From NCBI RefSeq assembly GCF_042666435.1, contig NZ_JBHTDC010000002.1, forward strand, positions 930,001-994,000: a DNA stretch of 64,000 nt, in the 5' to 3' direction. This document shows, in pieces, positions 33,957 to 42,879 of the stretch (position 1 is the stretch's first letter; each line of letters opens with the position of its first letter). A program made the position numbers and the translations under genes. Below the pieces are notes generated by a model. It ran no database searches and had not been told where the DNA came from. It was given only the letters and a program-made list of their open reading frames with translations. This stretch comes from Allosphingosinicella sp042666435. GTDB lineage: Bacteria; Pseudomonadota; Alphaproteobacteria; Sphingomonadales; Sphingomonadaceae.

Positions 33957-34082
33957 TCAGCCCTGGCGCGCCTTGAAGCGGCGATTCGTCTTGTTGATGA
34001 CGTAGGTGCGGCCCCGGCGGCGGATCACGCGGCAGTCGCGGTGGCGCGACTTGAGGGACTTCAGGGAATTGCGGATCTTCAT
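33957..34082 (-). CDS. rpmJ: Ribosomal protein L36 (41-residue form)
   Basis: A 41-residue basic protein: MKIRNSLKSLKSRHRDCRVI followed by RRRGRTYVINKTNRRFKARQG. This is the longer, zinc-ligand-poor L36 type usual in alphaproteobacteria. Only one Cys (17) remains, so it cannot form the Cys3-His zinc site of the classical form. It lies alone after the oxidase operon's upstream gap, on the opposite strand. Confidence 0.97.
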   Translation of the reverse strand: MKIRNSLKSLKSRHRDCRVIRRRGRTYVINKTNRRFKARQG

Positions 34083-34316
34083 GGCGGGTGCGCCTGTCTT
34101 GTCTGCTTGAATGGCTGGAAAAAGAAGGCGCTCCCCTAGGCAGGTGCGCCGGTCAAGTCAAGCTTCGCGGTCGCCGATTTCCCCGGCTTCCCCCGCGGGA
34201 AATTTGCCTATATGCTCCCACACAGTTGGTTGGTGAGTTCCCGCGTGCCGGGTTGTACCAGGTCCAAGGTCATCCCCGCATGTCTGGCGATGTACTCGCC
34301 ATAGACAGGAGGGGTG

Positions 34317-35174
34317 ATGGCTGTCGCGATCGTGATTGCGCTGTTGGTGCTGGGCTCGATCGTCTTCCACATCTTCAGCCCGTGGTGGATGACGCCGCTC
34401 GCGTCCAACTGGAGCTCGATCGACGACGCGCTCATCATCACCATGTACATCTGCGCGGTCGCCTTCATCGCGCTGAACCTGTTCCTTGCTTATTCGATCT
34501 GGCGCTTCCGTCACCGCAAGGGAAACCGTGCTCATTACGAGCCTGAGAATGCCGGCCTCGAGAAAAAACTGACCCTGTGGACCGGGGTCGGCATCGCCGC
34601 GATGCTCGCGCCGGGGCTCATCGCCTGGAACGAATATGTCACCGTCCCGGCCGATGCCGCGGTGGTTGAGGCGACCGGGCAGCAATGGCAATGGGCCTTC
34701 CGCTTTCCCGGCGAGGACAATGTGCTCGGCACGGCGGCCACCGCCCATATCACCCCCGACAATCCCTTCGGCATCAACCCGCGCGATCCGCACGGCCGCG
34801 ACGACGTGCTGATCGAAACCAGCGAGCTGCGCCTGCCGATCGGCAAGCCGGTCAAGATGGTGCTGCGGTCGAAGGACGTGCTCCATGATTTCTACGTGCC
34901 GCAGTTTCGCGCCAAGATGGATCTCGTCCCGGGCATCGTCACCTATTTTTGGGTGACGCCGACCAAAATCGGCACCTACGAGATATTGTGCGCCGAGCTG
35001 TGCGGCGTCGGCCATCACGCGATGCGCGGCACCGTCGTCGTCGAGGAGCAGCAGGCCTTCGACGCTTGGCTGGGCGAGCAGATGACCTTCGGCCAGCTCC
35101 TGGCCCAGAACGAAGCCGCGGCGGGCGTGCGGCTCGCCAGCGCCGATATCAAACCAGCGATCGGGGAACGTTGA
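34317..35174 (+). CDS. ctaC: Cytochrome c oxidase subunit II
   Basis: A 285-residue protein with two N-terminal helices (about 2-24 and 42-65) and a periplasmic cupredoxin domain. The CuA ligands are in CAELCGVGHHAM, and the aromatic electron-entry region is WQWAFRFPGEDN. The ATG at 34317 follows aggagggg and is preferred to the GTG just before it. No heme c domain is fused; a separate cytochrome c gene closes the operon. It is the first gene of a six-gene oxidase operon. Confidence 0.95.
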   Translation: MAVAIVIALLVLGSIVFHIFSPWWMTPLASNWSSIDDALIITMYICAVAFIALNLFLAYSIWRFRHRKGNRAHYEPENAGLEKKLTLWTGVGIAAMLAPGLIAWNEYVTVPADAAVVEATGQQWQWAFRFPGEDNVLGTAATAHITPDNPFGINPRDPHGRDDVLIETSELRLPIGKPVKMVLRSKDVLHDFYVPQFRAKMDLVPGIVTYFWVTPTKIGTYEILCAELCGVGHHAMRGTVVVEEQQAFDAWLGEQMTFGQLLAQNEAAAGVRLASADIKPAIGER

Positions 35175-36923
35175 ATGGCAACCGTCACTCTGGCCGATGA
35201 CCTCACGCCTCTCCACCACCCCAAGACCTGGATTGGAAAATATGTCTGGAGCCAGGACCATAAGGTCATCGCCATTCAATATGCGCTGACCGCCATCGCG
35301 ATCGGCCTGGTGGCGCTGGTGTTGTCGGCGCTGATGCGGCTCCAGCTGGGCTTCCCCGGCACCTTCACCTTCATCCAGCCGGAAAACTACCTGCAATACG
35401 TCACCATGCACGGCATGATCATGGTCGTCTATCTGCTGACCGCGATCCTTCTCGGCGGGTTCGGAAACTATCTCATCCCGCTGATGGTCGGCGCGCGCGA
35501 CATGGTGTTCCCCTACGTCAACATGCTGAGCTATTGGGTCTATCTGCTCGCGGTGCTGGTCCTCGCGGCGAGCTTCTTCGTGCCCGGCGGCCCGACCGGC
35601 GCCGGCTGGACGCTCTATCCGCCGCAAACGATCCTCGAAGGCACGCCCGGCCACAGCTGGGGCATCATCCTGATGCTGGTGTCGCTCGCCATCTTCATCA
35701 TCGGCTTCACCATGGGCGGGCTCAATTACGTGGTGACGGTGCTCCAGGCCCGCGCCAAGGGCATGACCCTGATGCGGATGCCCTGCTCCGTCTGGGGCAT
35801 CTTCGTCGCCGCGATCATGGCCCTGCTCGCCTTTCCGGCTTTGTTCGTCGCCTGCATCATGATGATCCTCGACGCCTTGATCGGCACCAGCTTCTTCATG
35901 CCGGTGGTGATGGCGATGGGCGGCGAGGATATGGGCTATGAAGGCGGCTCGCCCATTCTCTTCCAGCACCTCTTCTGGTTCTTCGGCCATCCCGAAGTCT
36001 ATATCGTCGCTCTGCCCGCCTTCGGCATCGTCTCCGATCTCGTCAGCGTCCACGCCCGCAAGAACCTGTTCGGATACCGGATGATGGTCTGGGCGATCGT
36101 GATCATCGGCGCCTTGAGCTTCTTCGTCTGGGCCCATCACATGTACGTTTCGGGCATGAACCCCTATTTCGGTTTCTTCTTCGCCACCTCGACCCTGATC
36201 ATCGCCGTGCCGACCGCCATCAAGGTCTATAACTGGCTGCTGACCCTATGGCGCGGCGACATCCACCTGCGCGTGCCGATGCTGTTCGCGATCGGCTTCC
36301 TCTTCACCTTCATCCATGGCGGCCTGTCGGGCCTGTTCCTCGGCAATGTCAGCGTCGACGTGCCCTTGAGCGACACCTTCTTCGTCATCGGCCATTTCCA
36401 CATGGTGATGGGCGTGTCGCCGATCCTGGTGATCTTCGGCGCCATCTACCATTGGTATCCCCTGATCACCGGCCGGATGTGGAACGAAACGCTCGGCAAA
36501 TGGCATTTCTGGATCACCTTCCTGGGCGTCTACGCCATTTTCCTGCCGATGCATTATCTGGGCTTCCTGGGCGTTCCCCGCCGTTATTTTGCGCTCGGCG
36601 AGACGGCGTTCATCCCGGAATCGGCGCATCTCGCCAACCAGGGCATCACCATCGCCGCCTTGATCGTCTTCTTCGCGCAGATACTCTTCTTCTGGAACAT
36701 GATCTGGAGCCTGTTCCGCGGCCCAAAGGCGGACCCGAACCCCTGGGGCGCCGCGTCGCTCGAGTGGCAGACGCCCGAGACGCCCCCGGGTCACGGCAAT
36801 TGGGGGCCCAGGCTGCCGGTCGTCCATCGCTGGGCCTATGATTACAGCGTGCCCGGCGCGGCGCGCGACTTCATCCCCCAGACGGAGCCGGCCGATCCGG
36901 CCGCGCGGCATCATCCGTCATGA
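35175..36923 (+). CDS. ctaD: Cytochrome c oxidase subunit I
   Basis: A 582-residue heme-copper oxidase catalytic subunit with twelve helices. Conserved features are MHGMIMVVYLL (heme ligand His), the WFFGHPEVYI motif carrying the D-channel Glu and the His-Tyr crosslink, VWAHHMYVSGM (CuB histidines) and GHFHMVMG (heme a3 and a ligands). The D-channel entry region reads GARDMVFPYVNMLSYW, an unusual version of the APDMAFPRMN stretch. It starts at the base after the ctaC stop. Confidence 0.97.
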   Translation: MATVTLADDLTPLHHPKTWIGKYVWSQDHKVIAIQYALTAIAIGLVALVLSALMRLQLGFPGTFTFIQPENYLQYVTMHGMIMVVYLLTAILLGGFGNYLIPLMVGARDMVFPYVNMLSYWVYLLAVLVLAASFFVPGGPTGAGWTLYPPQTILEGTPGHSWGIILMLVSLAIFIIGFTMGGLNYVVTVLQARAKGMTLMRMPCSVWGIFVAAIMALLAFPALFVACIMMILDALIGTSFFMPVVMAMGGEDMGYEGGSPILFQHLFWFFGHPEVYIVALPAFGIVSDLVSVHARKNLFGYRMMVWAIVIIGALSFFVWAHHMYVSGMNPYFGFFFATSTLIIAVPTAIKVYNWLLTLWRGDIHLRVPMLFAIGFLFTFIHGGLSGLFLGNVSVDVPLSDTFFVIGHFHMVMGVSPILVIFGAIYHWYPLITGRMWNETLGKWHFWITFLGVYAIFLPMHYLGFLGVPRRYFALGETAFIPESAHLANQGITIAALIVFFAQILFFWNMIWSLFRGPKADPNPWGAASLEWQTPETPPGHGNWGPRLPVVHRWAYDYSVPGAARDFIPQTEPADPAARHHPS

Positions 36924-37552
36924 GCCTGTTCGGACGCCTCGCCGAGAAAAGCTGGGAGACCACCGGCCCGGGCGATCTCGACCCGGCGGATTACCGGCCG
37001 GAAGCCGCGAGGGTGGGCCTCTGGGTATATTTCGGTGTCATCGTCATCCTCTTCGGCCTGGTCACGTCCGCCTATGTCGTGCGGATGGGCGACACCTTCA
37101 TGATCCATGGGCCGACGACCGACTGGCGGGCGATGCCGGAGCCGCCGCTCATCTGGGTGAACAGCTTCATCCTCCTGGTCAACAGCCTCGCCTGGGAAGC
37201 GGCGCGGGTCGCCGCGCGGCGTGCCAACGCCACCGCCACCTTCGCCGGCTTGCTCGGCGCCGGCCTGATCGCCTTCCTCTTTCTTGCCGGCCAGCTCGGG
37301 CTCTGGGGACAATATGCCGCGCTCGGCTATTTCGCCGCGTCCAATCCCGCCAATGCCTTCTTCTACCTGATCACGGCGCTGCACGGCCTCCACATATTGG
37401 GTGGCCTGTTCTTCTGGAGCCGGGCGCTGTCGCGGCTGCTGGCGGGCGCCGAGACCGGCGCCGTGCGGCTGTCGGTCGAATTATGCGCCGCTTACTGGCA
37501 CTTCCTGCTGCTGGTCTGGCTCATCATGCTGGGATTGCTGATATCGACTTGA
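36920..37552 (+). CDS. ctaE: Cytochrome c oxidase subunit III, first copy
   Basis: A 210-residue membrane protein of the heme-copper oxidase subunit III family with about five helices: RVGLWVYFGVIVILFGLVTSAYVVRM, then FLLVNS, and the typical FFYLITALHGLHILGGLFFW and YWHFLLLVWLIMLGLL. It overlaps the ctaD stop (ATGA). A second, divergent subunit III follows 16 bp later, so the two probably occupy different positions or form a heterodimer-like pair. Subunit III stabilises proton uptake. Confidence 0.88.
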   Translation: MSLFGRLAEKSWETTGPGDLDPADYRPEAARVGLWVYFGVIVILFGLVTSAYVVRMGDTFMIHGPTTDWRAMPEPPLIWVNSFILLVNSLAWEAARVAARRANATATFAGLLGAGLIAFLFLAGQLGLWGQYAALGYFAASNPANAFFYLITALHGLHILGGLFFWSRALSRLLAGAETGAVRLSVELCAAYWHFLLLVWLIMLGLLIST

Positions 37553-37568
37553 ATCGACGGGAGTGGAC

Positions 37569-38264
37569 ATGTCGCGGACCGTGAACACCCAAGGAGAAAG
37601 CGCCGCCGCCGCGGCCCAGGGTCTGCGCGAATTGTCGGACGATTGGTCCACGGACCAGGAGGTCTTCAAGGGCGTCCACTGGGGGAAGGCCATGATGTGG
37701 ATCTTCCTCCTCTCCGACACCTTCATCTTTTCCAGCTTCCTCGTCTCCTACATGACGATGCGGTCGTCGGTGACAATGCCCTGGCCCAATGCCAGCGAGG
37801 TCTTCGCGCTCACTATCGCCGGCCAGTCGATCCCGATGGTGCTGATCGCGATCATGACCTTCATCCTCATCAGCTCGTCGGGCACCATGGCGATGGCCGT
37901 CAATTTCGGGTACCGCCGCAACCGCAAGGTCACCGCCGCCTTGATGTTCGCGACCGCGGTCCTCGGCGCCAGCTTCGTCGGCATGCAGGCGATCGAATGG
38001 ACCAAGCTCATCCACGAGGGCGTCCGTCCCTGGACCAATCCGTGGGGCGCGGAACAGTTCGGCGCCTCTTTCTTCATGATAACCGGCTTTCACGGGCTCC
38101 ACGTCTCGGCCGGCGTCGTCATGCTGCTGATCATCGCATCCAAGGTCCTGCGCGGCCATTACGAACGGCGCGGCGACTATTCGGCGGTCGAGATTGCCGG
38201 CCTCTACTGGCATTTCGTCGACCTCGTCTGGGTCTTCATTTTCGCTTTTTTCTATTTGTGGTGA
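37569..38264 (+). CDS. Cytochrome c oxidase subunit III, second copy
   Basis: A 231-residue subunit III homologue with five helices after a long hydrophilic start. Motifs are GKAMMWIFLLSDTFIFSSFLVSYMTMR, SFVGMQAIEWTKLIHEG, FFMITGFHGLHVSAGVVMLL and GLYWHFVDLVWVFIFAFFYLW. The E-W-x-x-L-I segment resembles classical CoxC more closely than the first copy does. The ATG at 37569 follows gggag and replaces a GTG two codons upstream. Two tandem subunit III genes recall the CoxO/CoxP arrangement described for Bradyrhizobium. Confidence 0.88.
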   Translation: MSRTVNTQGESAAAAAQGLRELSDDWSTDQEVFKGVHWGKAMMWIFLLSDTFIFSSFLVSYMTMRSSVTMPWPNASEVFALTIAGQSIPMVLIAIMTFILISSSGTMAMAVNFGYRRNRKVTAALMFATAVLGASFVGMQAIEWTKLIHEGVRPWTNPWGAEQFGASFFMITGFHGLHVSAGVVMLLIIASKVLRGHYERRGDYSAVEIAGLYWHFVDLVWVFIFAFFYLW

Positions 38265-38271
38265 GGGCCTC

Positions 38272-38646
38272 ATGAACCACGCGACCCATGATATGCGGGA
38301 GACCGGCCATGCGCCGGCGGCGGCGACTCACGATCCCGGCCAGCAGCACCCGATCGGCATCTACCTGAAGATATGGGGGCTGCTCTTCGTGCTCAGCGCC
38401 ATGTCCTACGCGGTCGATTATTTCCAGGTGCAGGGGACGATGCGCTGGGTGCTCATCATCACCTTCATGCTCCTGAAGGCCGGTCTGATCGTCGCCGTGT
38501 TCATGCACATGATGTGGGAACGAATGGCGCTCATCTACGCGATCCTGGTGCCGCCGCTGGCGCTGGGGACCTTGATCTGGCTGATGTGGATCGAGTCCGA
38601 CTATACGTTCTGGACGCGCATCCTCTTCTTCGCGGGGGGAAGCTGA
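38272..38646 (+). CDS. Cytochrome c oxidase subunit IV-like protein
   Basis: A 124-residue protein: a His-rich N-terminal tail of about 35 residues, then three helices (IYLKIWGLLFVLSAMSYAVDYF, WVLIITFMLLKAGLIVAVFMHMMW, LVPPLALGTLIWLMWI). The middle helix with LKAGLIVAVFMHM is the Pro_CoxIV/CyoD-like signature. It is a small accessory subunit. The cytochrome c gene follows 2 bp later. Confidence 0.85.
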   Translation: MNHATHDMRETGHAPAAATHDPGQQHPIGIYLKIWGLLFVLSAMSYAVDYFQVQGTMRWVLIITFMLLKAGLIVAVFMHMMWERMALIYAILVPPLALGTLIWLMWIESDYTFWTRILFFAGGS

Positions 38647-38648
38647 CG

Positions 38649-39359
38649 ATGGACCGCTGGGAATGGACCAAGGTGGGAGCGGCCGTAGGCGCCGCGCTGC
38701 TGGTGATGTTCGCCGGAAGCTGGTTCTCCGGCCAAGTGATCGGCGTGAGTTACCCCGAGCGACGCGGTTATGCCGTGGAGGGCGTCGCGCCGGTCGATCT
38801 TGCCTCGCTGCAGCGCAGCTGGCCCGCCGGCCTGGGCCGGCCCGGCGATCCGGCCGAGCTCAGGGGCTATATCGGCAACATCGAAAAGGCGGTGCTGCCC
38901 GTTGCCGCGGCGGGGGGCACGGCCTCCGTCCAGGCCGCGCCGGTCGATCTCGGCACGCTTCTCGCCGCCGCCGACGCGGGGCAGGGCGAGAGCGCGGCCA
39001 AGGTCTGCCTTGCCTGCCACACGTTCGGCCAGGGTGAGCCGAACCGGGTCGGACCCAATTTGTGGGGAGTGATCGGCCGGCCGGTCGCGGCGGCGCCCGG
39101 CTTCGCTTACTCGCCGGCGATCGAGGCTCATGGCGGCGCCTGGACCTACGAGCAGCTCGACCGCTACCTCGCGAGTCCCGCGCGCGCGATCCCGGGCAAC
39201 AAGATGTCCTTCGCCGGCATCCGCAATCCCAAGAGTCGCGCCAATCTCCTGGCCTGGCTCGGCTCGCGGGGCGCCGCGCCCGCCCCCTTCCCGCCGCCCG
39301 CGCCGCCGGCGGTGGCCGAAGCGCCGGCCGGAGACGTCGCGGCGACGACTGGGTCCTAA
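38649..39359 (+). CDS. Membrane-anchored c-type cytochrome
   Basis: A 236-residue protein with one uncleaved N-terminal helix (about 9-27), a spacer of about 90 residues, and a class I cytochrome c domain (about 105-205). The heme site is CLACH (near residue 121) and the axial Met is in GNKMSFAG. A Pro/Ala-rich tail follows. It resembles CycM-like anchored cytochromes that feed electrons to CuA. Being last in the oxidase operon, it is the likely direct donor. Confidence 0.92.
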   Translation: MDRWEWTKVGAAVGAALLVMFAGSWFSGQVIGVSYPERRGYAVEGVAPVDLASLQRSWPAGLGRPGDPAELRGYIGNIEKAVLPVAAAGGTASVQAAPVDLGTLLAAADAGQGESAAKVCLACHTFGQGEPNRVGPNLWGVIGRPVAAAPGFAYSPAIEAHGGAWTYEQLDRYLASPARAIPGNKMSFAGIRNPKSRANLLAWLGSRGAAPAPFPPPAPPAVAEAPAGDVAATTGS

Positions 39360-41089
39360 GCGGCTTTCATCCGGTTGCCCGGCAGCATCTCGGCCTGGCC
39401 GGGATGGGCGAAGGCCACGCGGTTGCGGCCCGCATTCTTGGCGGCATAGAGCGCGCGGTCGGCCGATCGGTAGATGGCCGGGAAGCGCGATCCGCCGCGG
39501 GCCTCGGCCACGCCGATGCTGACGCTCACTCTGGCTCCTTCCCCGAGCAGATCGGATAAAGCGAGGGTGCCGAGGCTTGCCCGCACCCGTTCGGCGAAGT
39601 CAGCGAGATCGCATCGGGCGAGGCCGCTCGCGCCGAGCGCGAATTCCTCGCCGCCGAGGCGGGCGGCATGGATGTTCGGGCCTGAAAGCGCGTCGAGACG
39701 GGCGCCGATGCGCTGGAGAACGCCGTCGCCCGCGTCGTGGCCGAACCGGTCGTTGACCGCCTTGAAATGGTCGACGTCGATGAGCAGGAGCGCGAAGACG
39801 AGGTTTCCCCCGGCCTCATCGGGTTCCGCGAGAGCCGCCTCCGCCCGCCCGACAAACCCCCGGCGGTTGAGGAGCCCGGTCAGCGGATCGCGCTGCGCCA
39901 GCTCCGCCAGCTCCGACTGGGCGGCGCGCGCGACGTCCCGCTCGGTGCGGAGCCGCGCCAGGCGCAAGGTGGTCGAGACGGAGAGCCAGACGGTCTGGAA
40001 CGCCGATGCGAACAGCACCGCGATCTGGGGGCCGCCGCCGAACAGGCTCGTCCCCATGTCGACCAACTCGGTGGCGGCCAGCACGGCCATCGGGATCGCC
40101 CAGGCGAAGAAGAAGGAACGCGCCTCGGCGCTCCCCCGCCGCCAGGCGATTCCGATCAGGATCGTGACGGCGGCCAGCAGCCCCAGAACCGCGATGCTCA
40201 GCACCGGGCCGAGCCAGTCGATCGCCAGAGGCGGCCCGAAGGCGACGGGAATACCGACGAGAGCCACGGCCCAACCGAGCCCCACCACCAGGCGCCGAAG
40301 CCAGCGCGGCACGGCGCCCGCCTCCGGGCACGTCGCGGCGCAGGCCGCGGCGAAGGCGATGGCGAGCGTCGCCAGCATGGTGCAGAGCCGCGCCGCCGCC
40401 GTCCCGGCGAGACCGGGAAAGAGCAACAAAGCGAGCTGGGACCAGAGCAGGCCCCAGACCAGGACGGTCGCCACCCAGGCGGAGTGCCAGACGACGTGGC
40501 GCTGGCGCGAGGCCCTCGCGAGAAGCAGGTTATAGGCGCTGCTGAGCGCCAGCAGGGTAAGGGCTCCGCCGATGAGGCTCGCCCCGAGCGCGGCATCGCG
40601 GGCCGCGTCGCCGGCGGGAAGAAGGCGCGTCCGCAGCAGCGAGTAGCGGGCAAGCTGGTCGAGGCCGAGGGCGACCGAGACGAGGGGCGCCTCCCGGCCA
40701 GGTGCGCTGAAGGCGAGCTGGCCACCAACGCGCCAGTGGGATTGGAAATCGCCGGCGCGGACCTGGTGGCGGAGGGTCCGGCCGTCGGCATAAGCGAACA
40801 GGATTGTCAGCCGCTCGAAACGGGTCTGGTGGACGAGAAGCGTCGCGCCTTCCGCCCCTGCGTCGCGCGCCGACAAAGGAGCGATGAGCCAGAGCCGCTG
40901 ATTCTCATAAGCGCGGGGCTCGCCGTCACAAGCGAAGGCGGAAGCGGGAGGCAGAGCCACCTCGGTCCCGACCGGCGCGACGGCGTGGCAATAGCGATCC
41001 TCGATCGGAGGAAGCGGCGCTTCCGCCCGCGCGGCGACGGCGTGCGAAGCCAGCAGCATAGCGACCACGAACAACAGGCGCGCAAACAC
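39356..41089 (-). CDS. Membrane diguanylate cyclase (7TMR-DISM + GGDEF)
   Basis: A 577-residue sensor protein. A signal peptide is followed by an extracytoplasmic DISMED2-like beta domain (about 30-160), seven helices (about 180-370) and a C-terminal GGDEF domain (about 410-565). The active-site loop is GGEEF (ARLGGEEFAL), compatible with c-di-GMP synthesis. No EAL domain is present. The GTG start at 41089 follows ggaggg. The ligand sensed by the periplasmic domain is unknown. The stop overlaps that of the convergent cytochrome gene. Confidence 0.9.
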   Translation of the reverse strand: MFARLLFVVAMLLASHAVAARAEAPLPPIEDRYCHAVAPVGTEVALPPASAFACDGEPRAYENQRLWLIAPLSARDAGAEGATLLVHQTRFERLTILFAYADGRTLRHQVRAGDFQSHWRVGGQLAFSAPGREAPLVSVALGLDQLARYSLLRTRLLPAGDAARDAALGASLIGGALTLLALSSAYNLLLARASRQRHVVWHSAWVATVLVWGLLWSQLALLLFPGLAGTAAARLCTMLATLAIAFAAACAATCPEAGAVPRWLRRLVVGLGWAVALVGIPVAFGPPLAIDWLGPVLSIAVLGLLAAVTILIGIAWRRGSAEARSFFFAWAIPMAVLAATELVDMGTSLFGGGPQIAVLFASAFQTVWLSVSTTLRLARLRTERDVARAAQSELAELAQRDPLTGLLNRRGFVGRAEAALAEPDEAGGNLVFALLLIDVDHFKAVNDRFGHDAGDGVLQRIGARLDALSGPNIHAARLGGEEFALGASGLARCDLADFAERVRASLGTLALSDLLGEGARVSVSIGVAEARGGSRFPAIYRSADRALYAAKNAGRNRVAFAHPGQAEMLPGNRMKAA

Positions 41090-41174
41090 GATCGTCCCTC
41101 CAGGCTCCGGGCCATAACCGCGCCGGGGAAAGGAATGATTAATCGCGCGCGGTTCTTCTCTCGGGTGGCTCGCG

Positions 41175-42188
41175 CTACTCTCCGCCCCGCCCCGCCAGCG
41201 TCCTCTCCCACGCGAGCGCGTCGGCGACGATCGTGTCGAGGTCGTCCCGCCGAGGCCGCCAGGGGAGGGTCGCAAGGATGCGGCTATTGTCGGCGATCAG
41301 GGCGTCGGGGTCTCCGGCGCGGCGCGGTTGGAGCCGGCGGTCGAGCTTGAGATTGGTGACCCGGTCGACGGCGTCGAGGACTTCCAGGACCGAGAAGCCG
41401 CGCCCGTAGCCGCAATTCATGACGTGGCTCGTCTCGGGGTCGGCGATCAGCTTTTCGAGCGCGTCGACATGGGCGGCGGCAAGATCGCTGACGTGGATAT
41501 AATCGCGGACCCCGGTGCCGTCGGGTGTGTCGTAATCGGTGCCGTAAACGGAGACGTGGCTCCTTTTGCCCGTCGCCGCCTCGACCGCGACCTTGATGAG
41601 GTGGGTGGCGCCCGCCGTGGACTGGCCCGAGCGCCCTTGCGGATCGGCGCCGGCGACATTGAAGTAACGCAGCGCGCAGTAATTCAGAGGATGCGCGGCG
41701 GCGGTGTCGGCGAGCATCCGCTCGGACATCAGCTTCGACCAGCCATAGGGATTGATCGGCTCGGTCCGCGCCGTCTCGGCCACCGGCACCTGCTCGGGGA
41801 TGCCATAAGTGGCGGCGGTCGAAGAGAAGATGAAGTGGCGGACTTCGCCCTTGACCGCGCTCTCGATCAAAGCGCGGCTCTTCACCGTATTATTCTCATA
41901 ATATTTGAGCGGATCGGCGACCGATTCAGGGACCACCACCGATCCGGCGAAATGGACGATCGCCTTGATGCGCTGCTCGGCGATCAGACGGCCGACCAGC
42001 CGCTGGTCGGCGATGTCGCCCTCGGCGAAAATGGCCGCGTCCGGCACCGCGGAGCGGAAGCCCGTGACGAGATTGTCGATCACGACGACTGGCCAGCCGG
42101 CATCGAGCAAGGCCAGCACGGCGTGGCTTCCGATATAGCCGGCGCCGCCGGTCACCAGCACCGCCGGCTTCTCGTCCCGATCAATCAT
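41175..42188 (-). CDS. galE: UDP-glucose 4-epimerase
   Basis: A 337-residue short-chain dehydrogenase/reductase interconverting UDP-glucose and UDP-galactose. The NAD site is VLVTGGAGYIGSHAVLALL, the catalytic Tyr-x-x-x-Lys is in NPYGWSKLMSE, and Ser/Thr are in FSSTAATYG. The start at 42188 has ggag upstream; an in-frame ATG 12 bp earlier is possible. It supplies galactose units for envelope polysaccharides. Confidence 0.96.
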   Translation of the reverse strand: MIDRDEKPAVLVTGGAGYIGSHAVLALLDAGWPVVVIDNLVTGFRSAVPDAAIFAEGDIADQRLVGRLIAEQRIKAIVHFAGSVVVPESVADPLKYYENNTVKSRALIESAVKGEVRHFIFSSTAATYGIPEQVPVAETARTEPINPYGWSKLMSERMLADTAAAHPLNYCALRYFNVAGADPQGRSGQSTAGATHLIKVAVEAATGKRSHVSVYGTDYDTPDGTGVRDYIHVSDLAAAHVDALEKLIADPETSHVMNCGYGRGFSVLEVLDAVDRVTNLKLDRRLQPRRAGDPDALIADNSRILATLPWRPRRDDLDTIVADALAWERTLAGRGGE

Positions 42189-42273
42189 TGGCAACTCCAT
42201 GCTTCCGATTGCAGCAAAAAGACGGCAGGATCGTTTCAGCTCCCATACGAACCGAGATCCAAGAGGTGCCGCT

Positions 42274-42879
42274 ATGAATGCCCATGTCACACGCGCCTGC
42301 ATCATCGCAATGGCGGCCTCGCTCGCGGCCTGTTCCACCGGTTCGCGGGAACGGCCCGTTGACGTCACCCGCTTCCATCTTGGCCAGCAGCCGATCGCCC
42401 GCGCCCAGATCGCGGTCGAGCCGATCGACCCGGCCGCCGCGGGGACGATCGAATTCAGGGGCCAGGCCGATGCGGTGGCGCGGCAGCTCACCCGCCTGGG
42501 CTGGACCGTGGTCAACACGGTCGGCCAGTCGGAGCAGGTCGCGACCGTCCATGTCGAGCGTGGCACGCGCGAGAGTCTGCGCCAGCGCTCTCCGGTTACG
42601 GTCGGAGTGGGCGGGGGCACCGGAAGCTACGGCAGCGGCGTCGGCCTTGGAGTGGGTTTCGGCCTCGGCGGCGGCGGATCGCGCGAGATGATCGGCACCT
42701 TGCTCGAAGTCAGGATCAAGCGCCGCTCCGACGGAACCGTTTTCTGGGAAGGCCGCGCCACCACCGAGGCGCGCGCCGACAGCCCCATGGCCCAGCCGGC
42801 GGCGGCGGTCGAAAAGCTCGCCGACGCGCTGTTTCGGGACTTCCCCGGCGAGTCGGGCCGCACTATCAGGGTCGAATGA
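42274..42879 (+). CDS. Lipoprotein, DUF4136-like
   Basis: A 201-residue lipoprotein with lipobox SLAAC (Cys20). The mature part resembles DUF4136: a beta domain with QIAVEPIDPAAAGTIEFRGQADAVARQLTRLGW, a glycine-rich stretch (VGVGGGTGSYGSG...GLGGGGS, about 110-135), and an end with VEKLADALFRDFPGESG. Function unknown; such proteins sit in the outer membrane. Its stop overlaps the start of the M14 gene (ATGA). Confidence 0.8.
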   Translation: MNAHVTRACIIAMAASLAACSTGSRERPVDVTRFHLGQQPIARAQIAVEPIDPAAAGTIEFRGQADAVARQLTRLGWTVVNTVGQSEQVATVHVERGTRESLRQRSPVTVGVGGGTGSYGSGVGLGVGFGLGGGGSREMIGTLLEVRIKRRSDGTVFWEGRATTEARADSPMAQPAAAVEKLADALFRDFPGESGRTIRVE

